From Paralithodes platypus (taxonomy: Eukaryota; Arthropoda; Malacostraca; Decapoda; Lithodidae): 64,000 nucleotides of DNA. This document shows positions 10,787 through 21,446 of this stretch, piece by piece; position 1 is the first letter of the stretch, and every line of letters begins with the position of its first letter. A program made the translations under genes and the position numbers. Location: assembly GCA_032716605.1 (NCBI GenBank), contig CM064572.1:44230703-44294702 (forward strand). The letters are read 5' to 3'. The notes beneath the pieces were generated by a model, which was given only the letters and a program-made list of their open reading frames with translations, did no database searches and was not told the origin of the DNA.

Positions 10787-13002
10787 AGCAGAGTGTTTTC
10801 ATTGTCATATGAAGGGGCATTTTGCACGATCCTGTCCTAGCAAACTACCTACTGCAGTCGTGTCTTTGGCTCGCAACATTGGGGTGTCTTTCAGGTCTTC
10901 TGCTATTACCCGGGGTGATATGACAGATGCGGGGGCACAGCCAGTGAAGAAGTGTCCGGAAGGCTCGAACCCTGTCCGCGATGCTTTTTGTGGCCATCGA
11001 GGGCGCGGCTGTGTGAGTTGGGCTGGTTGCAAGTATGGGTTGGAGTTGCTGCGAGATACAGGTGCATCCCAGACTTTAATGAAGAACTTTACAGGCAAAC
11101 CTATAAACACGGCACGGGTGGTTGTGTTGCAGGGTATTAATGCAACAAAGTCATACCCGTTGGTTCGAGTAGAGCTGGAGGTTGAAGGTGTGATACGAGA
11201 GTTGGATGTCGGAATCGTGGAGAAACTGCCAGTAGAGGGCGTCGACCTTCTTCTCGGCAACGACTTTGCGGTACCTGCTTCTGAGGTTCCACCCTTAGTC
11301 GGTGCCGAGAGGGCGGCCGACGTGAGTAGGGAGGGCCAGGAGTTGGTCGAGAGGTGTCAATCTCGTGCATCTAAAGTGTCACAGCCTATTCCTCAGTCTC
11401 TAGACCAGCGGAGGAACGGTCGGAAGGAGCAAGCTAAAGTTGGGAGTTTTGCGAGTTTTGCTCCAGCGGCTCTCCTTAGCGACTTAGTACTTGACCCAGA
11501 GGTGAGCTCCGGAGTGGCCCCAGAACCTGTCACCCCTTGTGACATGGTTGGGCGTGATGGCACTCCGCGACTTAGTAGTTCCCAGGTGGAGGAGAGTTGT
11601 GGGAACGGGACAATTGAACACGAGGACGGGGAAACATGTCATGTAAACCTGTTGGAGGAGTTTGTGAGGCAACCACCTGAGCAGCCTACTATCCCTGCGG
11701 TGGTCTGCAGCGGCCACGGTGGAGAAGGAGAGGGGGACAGTGGGGCACATGTGGAGGAGAGTTGGGATTGTCCTGTCGCGGCGGAGCAGTGGGCGGGGGA
11801 CACGAGTCTGGTGGCTGTGGAAGCGCTAGAGCACCTGCCTGAGCAGCAGTGTGCAGCGCTCCAGCACCAGCTCGGTTCATACCCCACTGGTCGTGCCCAG
11901 CACCCGAGCCTCACAACTCATGGGGTGCAAGATGTTCCGCGGGCAGGTCACTTGAATGTTTGCAGACCGTTAGCCTCGTTGTTTCGGTGGTTCAAGGTGG
12001 GCGACGAGGCTTTGGCATGGTTGCCAGGTCAGGGTCGACCCATGGCCGCCAAGGGTGGTGGTCAAAAGGAGAATATTGAGCAGATTGGTGAGGTTGGCTG
12101 TGGAGTGGACGTGCCCGGTCGTCAGATAGCCTCCCAATGCTGCTCTAGTCGAATGCAACTGCCCTACCATAGACCGACTGTATCTGGCCATGTCGCTAAA
12201 AGCGGTGATGCTGCACAGGCAGATGTAGTCGTAAGGAATGTTGGGGTGCGCATGTACGGTATCGGCGGGGAAGCCTTAGCAATTATGAATTATGGGAGTG
12301 ATTGCACAGGTGGTACAGATTGTCACTCTCATGACCTGGCTGTTCTGGGAACAAAGGTGGAGAAGGAGGGAGGCTATAGTGTAGAAACTGTGGTCTCGGC
12401 TGGGTTGTGGGAGGGCAATGAGCATGTTGTTCGTGGAGACAGTGCAAGGCAGTTGTTTACTAGGCTATGGCAGTACATTCGCATGTTTGTTCATTCTCCA
12501 GGCCTGATGTACGGGGTAGAATCCGACATGGAGGCTGGAGACAGTGCCAGGCAGTTGTTTACTAGGCTATGGCAGTACATTCGCATGTTTGTTCATTCTC
12601 CAGGCCTGATGTACGGGGTGGAATCCGACATGGAGGCTGGAGACAGTGCAAGGTTCAAATTGGCTCCCTACCGTATAAATCCTACTCGACAGCCTGTGGT
12701 GCAAGCAGAGCTGGATTACGTGTTGACGAAGGGCCTGAGGGATAAGGAATGTCGTGAGTGGTCGTTGCCTGTAACTTTGCAATCTGTGTTAAGTGGCAAG
12801 ATCAGTGTGTGTGTTGATTGCAAGAGTGGGTGTGAATTATCCCTGACAGACGCCTATACCTTATCGAGAGTTGACTACACCATAGACCGCATCGGGGCTG
12901 CATCGCCTATCACGAAGGTAGAACTAGTAACAGGCTTTTGGCAGGTCCCGTTACCGGAAAGAGCGAAGAGAAATGCCAGTCTTGTGATGGACTGGGCAGT
13001 TT
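10740..13002 (+). pseudogene. pol: Gypsy-1 zinc knuckle, protease, integrase-tail-like segment and partial RT
   Basis: An open frame offset from gag. In order: CCHC knuckle CFHCHMKGHFARSC (about 10794-10835); aspartic protease LRDTGASQTL (11050-11080) and LLLGNDFA; a long Glu-rich segment; FKVGDEALAWLPGQG (about 11990-12035) and IEQIGEV, resembling the integrase C-terminal tail of Gypsy elements; then an RT start, FKLAPYRINPTRQPVVQ (12652), LTDAYTLSRVDYTIDRIG and KVELVTGFWQVPL. The integrase core is absent. The first RT catalytic Asp position reads Glu (KVEL rather than KVDL). Similarity ends near 13003, before the YxDD motif. This copy cannot reverse transcribe. Confidence 0.8.
12435..12638 (+). 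repeat. 102-bp in-frame tandem duplication in Gypsy-1 pol
   Basis: Two nearly identical 102-bp units (12435-12536 and 12537-12638), each encoding GDSARQLFTRLWQYIRMF and the residues that follow. A third partial start lies at 12639. The length is a multiple of three, so the frame survives. Confidence 0.95.
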
Positions 13003-13145
13003 ATCAGTGCCAGGTGTTGTTTTGCTGCCGGAACACAGGTTGGATGTGTGGCATGCTAAGGGCACTGATAATGTTTTGGCTGATTGTTTGTCACGGGAGG
13101 CGTTGTTTGCAGGAGAACCCTCGCCATTCAGTCAGTGTGTGTTGA
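13003..13145 (+). pseudogene. Gypsy-1 RNase H C-terminal remnant
   Basis: In a frame offset from the RT segment: RLDVWHAKGTDNVLADCLSR, matching the end of Gypsy RNase H (the DNV-ADxLSR signature). The YxDD motif, thumb and most of RNase H are missing between the RT piece and this one, so an internal deletion is likely near 13000. No integrase follows before the 3' LTR. Confidence 0.75.
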
Positions 13146-13526
13146 GAGTGGAGAAAAATCAGGCTTGCCCCTGTAGAGCAGCTGTCAAAAACAACATTGA
13201 AATTAAATTAAAAAATCACATAAAAAAAATCTTTCTTTTTTATAGTTAATTGTAAGTTGCCAATATTATAGCTAATGTCCTAAGTTGAAGCTGTCTTTCA
13301 CTTAGGAGGCTGGGCTCTGTGAAGCTCGCTCTGGGAGCATAGTAGGCTAAAATTATACTATTATGTTTGGGAGGGGTTATAAGATTTTATTTATGTTAAA
13401 ATTTTGTTTTATATAAGAACTGAGCTTTACATTTCATTTCTGGTGGAGTGGCTAAGTGTGGCGGGTCTTGTCGGCATTGTGCTTTGTCAGATATCGTGCT
13501 CGCCTAATGTTGAGCGTCCCATATCT
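13146..13526 (+). other. Gypsy-1 3' non-coding region
   Basis: AT-rich sequence between the RNase H stub and the polypurine tract. No integrase, envelope or other coding similarity was seen. Confidence 0.6.
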
Positions 13527-13535
13527 TGGGCGGGG
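13527..13535 (+). other. Candidate polypurine tract of Gypsy-1
   Basis: The G-rich run TGGGCGGGG directly precedes TGTGACGCC, the 5' end of the 3' LTR. It has one C interruption. The position is right for plus-strand priming. Confidence 0.55.
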
Positions 13536-15394
13536 TGTGACGCCTACCAGCGTTGGCAGAATCGCCTTCCGGTAGCCACTAGCGCTCGCCAGGGCAGTGA
13601 AATGGGCTACAGTTACCAGAGAATGTTGTTCTTTCTTTCATAGTACTTGCATTGTTACAGACAGTCCACTGGTGGTCTTTATTTTCGTCTGTGACAACGG
13701 GAAGCATTTTATATTATGAGTAGAGTATAAGATGCATTGTAGTGTAGGGTTGAGAGAGAGAGCGAGCGGGCAGCGTGGGGATAGTGAGTGTTGCTTCCCT
13801 CCTCCCTTCTGAAGGAGTTTTTCCCGCCCGAGCGTGCTTTCTCACGCCCCTTGATTGGCTGGCTGTGTCACGTGACACCTGCTGCCTCGTGACGTCTCGG
13901 CCTGTGATTGGCCGACCACCGCGTCTTTGTGGGCTCCTGTGATGCAGGCGTCCACCGGACCTGCCTTCTTTAGAGCAGGCTAGGGACGCGCACGACTAAC
14001 ACCCTTTTTACAACTCTCTCCCATATCCCCACCATTCTGATACTGTCTCTCTCACTCCACTTCTTCTCTTTCATTCCTCTCATCTTTTAACATCACAGCA
14101 CTCCCTTTGGGTTCTGCATATGATTTCATATCGGCCCATCGTATTGTGTGCGTCGCTCTCTGAGATATTTACATGTATTAGAACAGGCTATAAGGTTTCT
14201 TTGTCTATGGAGGTTTGATGACTCTGTGTGTGTCTCCCTCAATGTCCTTAGTTTATGGAGGTTTGATGACTCTGTGTGTGTCTCCCTCATTATCAGTAGT
14301 GCTCTGCTGGGTTATTTAATGCTAGACTGGGATAAGGTTTCTGATATCGTTGTCACCGATGTGTGTATGGTTCGGTTATACCTACACGACTTCGATGGTT
14401 TCTGTGGTAGCGTAAGTAGTCCTTTTGGTTGTGCCTTTTGCGAGTGCAGCATCGTGTTGTAAGAGGGCATTAGCCTACTACCTTATAAACACAGTGCTGC
14501 CTCTTTGCTTGACTTTTGAGGGATCGCCAGGGTCGAGCCAGATACTTGAGATCTGGGTTTACCAAGAGAGCATCCCCGTCATTAACATAACTTTAACCAT
14601 ACCGCCTTAAGGACCACGCTAGGCTATGAGCCTGTCTTGCTCAGCCACAGTTTCCTAACTTTGATATCCCAGCTAGACTTTATTCACTTAGCAGACACTA
14701 GTTAGGACATAAGCTCTTTAGATATGTATGCATTATTATTCACAAGCATTTATTAGTCTAGGTTGTTGTTGAGTGGCACAACCATAGTAGACTGTTTCGT
14801 TGATAAGGAAGTACTTCTCTTTTAGTGTCGAGCATTACTACCTTGCGCATTTATAGTATTTTCGTGTCAGTTAACATTATATGTCCTATCTTTTTGTGTA
14901 TTCGCTGTACACGTGTGGTGTCCAGCCTCCTGCCTTTATTTATAGTTTAAGATACGAGCATCTTATGAGCATCAGACATTCTTCAGAAGTTTCCAGATCT
15001 ATGCTGTATAATTATATTTCACTTGCTTTCAGATAGGAGTGAAGCGTTTATTGTTGTTTAGATTAACTGTATTAAAGCATCTTTTTTTTATTGAATTAAA
15101 ATATCTTGCAGTGATTTAATTGATCTTTCCCTAGATTCTTGTTTATGCATTTTAACGTAACTTGCATCCTGTGTGTTATCAGGCTATACCAGTGTGGGTT
15201 AGCCTGAAGTAGAGTACATCTATGCCCAGTTAAGGATACCCCGTAATCACAGATTAACTCGGAAGGGTATAGGTGTTTTGTTTGCCGGCATATAAGTTCA
15301 AGGGTTTGGATCTAGCGTACCGTTGTTGCATAGTGCCCTATTACTAGTCCAATCTTTAAGTGCCCTTGTTTTATTCGTAGCCCCGGTCGTAACA
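13536..15394 (+). mobile_element. Gypsy-1 3' LTR (1,859 bp)
   Basis: Starts TGTGACGCC and ends GTCGTAACA. Its later 1.6 kb match the 5' LTR at 7531-9149. The start contains CTAGCGCTCGCCAGGGCAGTG, shared with the Gypsy-2 LTR at 57030. GAGAGAGAGCGAGC lies near 13754 and two ~45-bp tandem units at 14205-14290. A right target duplication cannot be confirmed because the left end is truncated. Confidence 0.92.
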
Positions 15395-15604
15395 AAGTGG
15401 GTTCCCAAAGAGTGCCCACATTTTTCCACGGAGCGTATTTATTTATTTATTTATTATTTATTTATTATTTATTTATTATTATTTTTTATTTTATTTTTTT
15501 ACCCTTCGCATGAGGAGTTCAGCGACCCAGGCCGCTTATCTCTGGCAAAAATCAACAAGAATTCTCATTTGGCACCCTTCATTAAAGGCTGTTGATTTTT
15601 TTTT
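15395..15604. repeat. Spacer with (TTTA)n-rich low-complexity tract
   Basis: 15437-15500 is dominated by ATTT/TTTA units. No gene seen. Confidence 0.7.
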
Positions 15605-15838
15605 TTACCCCCTTCTCCCTCATGTTTAGCCCCATTATTGTTGATTTTTCCAGATGTTGATTTTAAGAACTTCCGCTTCATTTCCTTGTCAATTTTAATG
15701 TCTTCTGTATCAATTATGTATCGATTTTTTTCCTGGCGTGTGATAGCAAGCCTCCGTCTGGGACCTTTCTATACAAAACATAATGTACATATTTACCTAA
15801 AAAGCTTTCTTAGGGGTATTATTTTCGGCTTAACATAG
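15605..15838 (-). mobile_element. MITE-A fragment
   Basis: Minus-orientation fragment beginning CCCCCTTCTCCCTCATGTTT and including TTTTTTTCCTGGCGTGTGAT. It is diverged and lacks a clear terminus. Confidence 0.65.
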
Positions 15839-16251
15839 GTCTACGGAGCAAATGTTCGAAAAAAAAAATAGGGTATGCAGTTTTTACAGTACACTTAAAA
15901 AAACTTATCGTTTATATATAAAAACAAATATACAAACATATGTTTTTATGGTTTCCGTGTTCATATTAGCACACATAAACGAAGAAGCACTTTTTATGTG
16001 TATTATATTCTTGTATACATTTTAGCCTTCAATATATACAGTGTAGCTCTATCCTCCATAAAGCCACTCTATATAATAAGGACTTCGTTAGGCATATGTT
16101 GACATCGACGTTGAAGTTTGAATGTAATTATATCCATGTCTCCGAAAAGTATACTTTCACTTAAAACAAAAAGAAAGAAAGATAACAATAAATAGAAAAT
16201 CGACGAATAAACGAAAGTAAACAAATCTTAGGCAACATAGTAAATGAGGTG
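15839..16251. other. Spacer, no gene seen
   Basis: AT-rich sequence without supported features. Confidence 0.5.
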
Positions 16252-16437
16252 ACCGGACAACTCAACCAGTAGACCATTTCAACCAGTAGCTCTCAACCAG
16301 TACCAAATCGACCAATACGGTTAGCTTAGGTTAGGTTAGGTTAGTACTATATTTTGGCACTAGTTTGGTTGGTCTTGGTTGATTTGGCACTGGTTGAGAG
16401 CTACTGGTTGAAATGGTCTACTGGTTGAGATGTCCGG
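16252..16437. mobile_element. Palindromic MITE with TTAGG-rich centre
   Basis: Arms of about 63 bp pair almost perfectly: CCGGACAACTCAACCAGTAG at the left, its complement with TGTCCGG at the right. Each arm contains AACCAGTAG-type words three times. The centre (16326-16347) reads TTAGGTTAGGTTAGGTTAG-like sequence, the arthropod telomere motif, which is probably coincidental or part of a tail. Confidence 0.8.
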
Positions 16438-16654
16438 GAACCAATAAATGAACCTTTGGGAATTATATTGCCCGAGTTGTGTCCACTCTCAATTACTAAT
16501 TAGTTTCCTAGCATCTTCATATGGTATAAAGAGACTTTTGGGACACCTTGTATTTAATTAATGAAAACACACATATACTGTATGCTGGTAGACTCTAGAC
16601 ATATACTGTATCTTAGTAAAATGTTAATCACTTCTATACCGACTACGTCCTTGT

Positions 16655-16830
16655 CACTGTATTTAAGACGATTTTATTTATTTTAGGAATGATGTCTACC
16701 ATTAATAAAGCTATAGACTATCTCAATTAATCCTTTTTAGCTACCATGTATCCTTCCTAAGCTACATACAATCGTCTAAATGTATCTGAAATCAAATACA
16801 AAACACGTCACCGGTACAGAAGGAGATAAT
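16655..16830 (+). mobile_element. MITE-B-related element
   Basis: A diverged relative of MITE-B with internal AAGACGATTTTATTTATTTT and, in the right half, AATCGTCTAAATGTATCTGA. A right end like the one at 17302 is recognisable (CACCGGTACAGAAGGAG). Confidence 0.6.
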
Positions 16831-17087
16831 TGTACTCACCGTCTTGAATTATAGCAGTTAGTTGATATTACTGCAATATTGAAACGCTGCCTGGAATCAA
16901 CACATACCTGCGATGCAAAACAGAAAATAATGATGTTTCCGATAAACTTATATGAGTGAACATCAGCAATATTACGAACAATTCTGGGCCTGTAAGACCC
17001 GAATAAACATAAATTTCTACCCAGTGGCCGAGTAAGTGAAACGTGTGTGGAAAATACCGTAGCTTTGTGTAATTAACACCTAATTAA

Positions 17088-17302
17088 CCGCTTCCGTACC
17101 GCTGATATCATTTTAACTATATTCTGGCTACTGCTAGACGATTATACTGAATTTAAAAAGGGCTTCCAGGAAATAAGAAGCTTCGAACTATCTCACCCAA
17201 CTCTTTTTACTACCCCCGATCCTTCTTAAACTACACAAAATCGTCTAAATATAGCTAGAATAAAATTATAAAAAACGTTGCTGGTAAAGAAGGGGTTGAA
17301 CC
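17088..17302 (+). mobile_element. MITE-B-related element, subfamily 2
   Basis: Ends TTAACCGCTTCCGTACC and GGTAAAGAAGGGGTTGAACC, roughly inverted. The interior has ATTCTGGCTACTGCTAGACG and AATCGTCTAAATATAGCTAG. A related left end lies at 19799 (TTAACCCCTTCTGTACCGGC). Confidence 0.65.
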
Positions 17303-18006
17303 TATTTTCATTTATATCGTGTGATATCCATTATAATTATATTTACAAACAATGTCTTACTATTTAGAGAGCATCTTAATCGTCATGAACTAAAACAATA
17401 TACTTCAATGTAGTTTTATTTTGCCCCTTTCCCACTGATGCAGTTTCATACGATTTTCGTCGCCGAGGACGTAGTCTTGTCAATTCGCAACGAATTTGTG
17501 CGACGTCAACGATTTTGACCGTTAAAAACCGTTGACAAGTTTACACTCGGTGACGATGTCGCCGATGTATACGACGTAATCGGCGACATTATGCGACGTC
17601 ATCGGCAAATTGAGCGATGGTTCACCGATGATCTCGGCGAGAACGGTCACATTTGAATAAAATATTGCGAAATAATGCAAAGGATGAACGAATCCTCGGC
17701 GTATGTTCTGTGACGTCCTCGGCGAATTAAGCGATGGTTCGGCGGATACCTCGGCGGGATTATCAGAAAACTTTTTGCATATATTTCATGGCACAAACAT
17801 AAGAATATAAGAAAACGGGAGTCTGCAGAAAGCCGATCGTCCCACACAAGGCAGATCCCTGTCACACCCAACCCCAATTACAAGGCCTAATTATAGACCC
17901 AACTCACTAATGCCTTGAGGACTGACCTCACCAAAACGGTCAGAGATCAACACAAGATTACGGGGTCTGCAGATCGCCGATTGGCCCACACCAAGCATAC
18001 CCAACC

Positions 18007-18135
18007 AATCTCGTCGAAAATGTACAAATTTATCTTGAAGGGGGTCTAGAGTTTTTTGTTTTAAGTTTGATGGAGGTCTAGTGAGGAAACTAAGAAATAA
18101 AGGAATGAATGATCAAACAAATGGTCCGTTTCCCC
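18007..18135 (-). mobile_element. MITE-A fragment, head-to-head with the next copy
   Basis: Minus-orientation end piece (AAAATGTACAAATTTATCTT, GATGGAGGTCTAGTGAGG) finishing at TTTCCCC next to TTAA (18136-18139). The same TTAA begins the next copy. Confidence 0.75.
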
Positions 18136-18139
18136 TTAA

Positions 18140-18981
18140 GGGGGGGATGGGCGAAATATTTGCTCATTTATATATTTGTTTATGATTTATTTAGTTTGAT
18201 CCCTAGACCTCCATTAAGCATATAAAGCACCCCCCAAGATCCTTCAAGATCAGTTTGTACATTTTTCGATAGAAAAATAACCTGGCCGAAGGCCGGTTCC
18301 TCAAAAAGTACAGACTCGCTATCGCTAGCCAGAAAAAACTCGACGCCTAAATGACACGAAAAGTCTTAATATTGACAACAAAATGGGATGAAATATCTTG
18401 ACACCTTACGAGCGGCCTAGGCGGTAACTTCTACTACCTGCCAGAGGGGGTGGGTTTTACCCTAAACGAGCTTATTTCCGTGCTCTTTTTCATGCATAAA
18501 TAAGAGCCAGAGCGTAATACAATTATGTATCCCTGAAAGGTGCGATAATTGAGCTTTCCAATGACACCAGAACCATCCTTCTACGACCACGCGTTCTCTT
18601 GCAACGATCGTGCAACCGAAGGGCAAAATCGCTAAAATACGGTAATTTCCTGACATAATTCCCTGTCTAGCGAGGTAATGAGTAAGGATGAGTGTGGAGG
18701 GGGCATCAGTTGTCGCGCGGGAGCCGTGCCGACCGGTCAGAGGGAACCTATGCTCCTCCCACCGCTCGGCTCTCTCTCAGAGCACATTACGTGCTCAAAA
18801 TTGCATGCGACTATAGCCGGGTCCCACTCTTTAGGTTGGGGTTCTCTTGTCCGACTATAGCCAGATGCCGCCAAAGATGGGTTAAAATCGCCAAACTAAT
18901 GGGCCGAACATCATAAAATATGAAAACTAATGGGGTTAACCATGAGGAAGAAAGGGGACCAGAAAAACGACCCATCTCCCC
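18140..18981 (+). mobile_element. MITE-A copy interrupted by repeat C
   Basis: The left part (18140-18404) and right part (18867-18981) together make a full MITE-A, ending CGACCCATCTCCCC before TTAA at 18982-18985. The interruption at 18405-18866 is repeat C. Confidence 0.82.
18405..18866 (+). repeat. Dispersed repeat C, copy 2 (most complete)
   Basis: About 460 bp starting near CCTTACGAGCGGCC, through TTTCCGTGCTCTTTTTCATG and TTGCAACGATCGTGC, to a tail with ACATTACGTGCTCAAAATTG. It lies inside a MITE-A, so its limits can be read from the two MITE edges. I saw no inverted termini; class unknown. Confidence 0.75.
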
Positions 18982-18985
18982 TTAA

Positions 18986-19300
18986 TTCGGATATTGGCAA
19001 TGTCCTTGCCGTATGTTTACGTTACGGCTTAAAATTGAGCCCACCTCGTTTTTTTTGTTTTCTCTTTCTCTCCCTCTCTCTTTGCCTTGTATCCGTTTGG
19101 CCCCATTCAGCCTACTGTTTTAAGACATTTACCCCCATCCAGGTTTCAATATTTTCCTGGTGAGCGGTAGCGAGCCAACATATATATATTTTTGTTTTGA
19201 GAGCAAGCTAAATTTGTAAATTTTTCGATAGAAAATGTCTCCGGCGAAGTTGGATTTCTCCATACAATGCTGGCTCGCTGTAGGCCTAATCATTTTTTTT
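18986..19300. other. MITE-A scraps inside FB-2
   Basis: Short pieces similar to MITE-A at about 19130-19180 (minus; TTTTCCTGGTGAGCGGTAGC) and 19205-19290 (plus). Too short and diverged to delimit. Confidence 0.45.
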
Positions 19301-19796
19301 TACCCACCTCGCCGAAGGTGCTCTTGGCCTCAGCGAGGTGTCTTCGGAGCATTCATCTACGTCGCACAGCCCTTCGCACGCCTCTGCAAAGTATACCCGT
19401 GGCGGGTATACTCTCGGCGACGCTTTTTTTTCGTGCGACACCCTCGTCGATGTCTCGCCGATGTTGCCGAGGATCTCCGAGGGCCTCACCGATCCCTCGG
19501 CAATGTTCGACAATGCTTGCGAGGATTCGGACCCCTCGCAAGTCCTTGTCCCAATTGTTTAACAATCCGAACAAATGCGATGACCCGCGAGGGCCCTTGC
19601 GAGGCCTTGCGAGTCAAACGATTATCATGCGAGGGTTCAAGATTTTGTTGCGACATATCACGAATGTGCCCATTTCTTGGTGTCTGCGATGAAAATCTTA
19701 TGAAATCGCATCAGTGGGAAAGGGGCATTACAGGTTTTGTTGCTGCAGATATAACAACAAAAAAGGACATATTATAGTAGCTTCCATGCAAATATA

Positions 19797-20004
19797 TTTA
19801 ACCCCTTCTGTACCGGCTATGAATTGTGAACCTTTATTCTGGCTATTATTCGACGCCGGGGGAGTGCTGGAGGGACCTTGGTGACCCGGGTCTCTGGGTC
19901 TTCTCCTGGATGACCTAGAATTTGGTTAATTTGTATTTTGTTTTTGTGTGTTCACTGTTTTCTGTTGTGTTTTGTGTTGTCCTTATTCTGGCTCTGTCTT
20001 TTGT
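19797..20004. other. MITE-B left-end fragment and spacer
   Basis: 19799-19860 matches the MITE-B subfamily-2 left end; the rest is T/G-rich spacer without a recognised feature. Confidence 0.5.
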
Positions 20005-20245
20005 GGTAGAAACATGTCCCTGCCAAAGGCTGGTTCCTCCTAAATAACAGGCTCGCTATCACTCGGCAGGACAGAATCGACACCTAAATGACAAGAAAGG
20101 TTTTAATATTGACAAAGAAATGAGGCGAAAGGTCTTAAAATCGCAAAACTAATGGGCCTAGCATCCTAAAATCTGAAAACTAATGGGGCGATACATGAGA
20201 GAGAAGGGGGACCAGAAAAAATCAAGCATCCCCCTGTAGTCAACT
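20005..20245 (+). mobile_element. MITE-A copy, right two-thirds
   Basis: Starts at the AAACATGTCCCTGCC core and shows the threefold ~33-bp internal repeat clearly (20098-20130, 20131-20163, 20164-20205), then GAGAAGGGGGACCAGAAAAA and a decayed terminus. Confidence 0.82.
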
Positions 20246-20660
20246 GTATTGTATTAGAATACTAGATATCATTCCTATTCTAAAACCAGTATTAATTTTG
20301 CTATAATGTTAGCCTTAAGCGTATCCAAATAGTCAGGATGGAAATAATATATAACCATGCTAGCGAATCCAAATAAGCTTCGGTTAGTCCGATAAAATAA
20401 AATGGAAATAACAGTAAACGGGAATAACTGTGATCATGATGAAACGGTTATAACGTACACGTTCATTAACAAGAGCAAATATTGAATGTCCACGATTGCT
20501 ACGGCGTTTACAAATTAAGAACAAACTCGGAAAAAGGGATGTAAAACATAGGCCCACCATGTTTAGAACCTTATTCTATTTCATGTATTATTTTTAACAA
20601 GAGCTAGCTTTCATAATTAAAGACAAACAAAACACAACCATACTCACAGATAGGAACCAA
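20246..20660. other. Spacer, no gene seen
   Basis: AT-rich sequence, no supported feature. Confidence 0.5.
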
Positions 20661-20880
20661 TGTACAGTTGGCTAAATAAATGATGTCTCGGCACTAAGTA
20701 TATTTTGATCAATATTTGGTATCAGCGATATCCAAAACTGGATGTATTCGTTTCGAGTGAGATATACAAACGTGTCCCTATACTTACCCACCCAATCCAA
20801 CATCTGTCAGACATAAGTACACCACGGAGCGAGCCAAACGTAATGACAGCGGCGACACGACTTATTTGATCAACTGTACA
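20661..20880. mobile_element. MITE-D copy 1
   Basis: A 220-bp element with inverted ends TGTACAGTTGG and CAACTGTACA; the similarity continues inward (AAATAAATGATGTC against GACACGACTTATTTG). Copies at 25239-25462 and 54996-55204 share the interior TCGTTTCGAGTGAGAT. Confidence 0.8.
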
Positions 20881-21170
<290 letters not shown>

Positions 21171-21308
21171 CAAGATTATAACAGAGATTAGGGCGTCAAA
21201 ATATACTACAACGATATTGCAACAAGGAAAACAAAACAAAAAAATACATAATGCCAAAGAGAGAGAGAGAGAGAGACTGGGCGAGGAGAAGTATAATAAA
21301 TACAACAT

Positions 21309-21446
21309 ATTAACCCTTGTAAGATTATGACGCATTTTGAGAGTTTATTCTGCCTATCATTGGACCAGTTTATACAGTTTAAGAAGGATCTGTGGGAATT
21401 AATGATATGGGTAAAGATTATCTCATTTAACTCTCTGATATCCATA
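21309..21446 (+). mobile_element. MITE-B left half
   Basis: TTAACCCTTGTAAGATTATG at the start, then the MITE-B interior, breaking off directly where the LINE A fragment begins at about 21447. Confidence 0.75.

Larger units (their letters stand above)
17423..19726. mobile_element. Fold-back DNA transposon (FB-2)
   Basis: Termini GCCCCTTTCCCACTGATGC (17423) and GCATCAGTGGGAAAGGGGC (ending 19726) are inverted, followed inward by matching GATTTTC / GAAAATC segments. Both flanks (17440-17760 and 19300-19690) are dense in TCGCCGA/TCGGCGA-type words. The centre is filled with later insertions: two MITE-A copies and repeat C. No target duplication could be fixed and no transposase was seen. Long frames over 19235-19777 are products of the CG-rich motif array and have no recognisable similarity. 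Confidence 0.72.

Noticed and set aside
16326..16347. Telomere or interstitial telomeric repeat
   Set aside because: Only about four TTAGG units occur, inside a short palindromic MITE; too short to call telomeric.
19235..19777. 180-codon ORF and overlapping frames in both strands
   Set aside because: They lie in the CG-rich word array and terminal repeat of fold-back element FB-2; no known protein motif.
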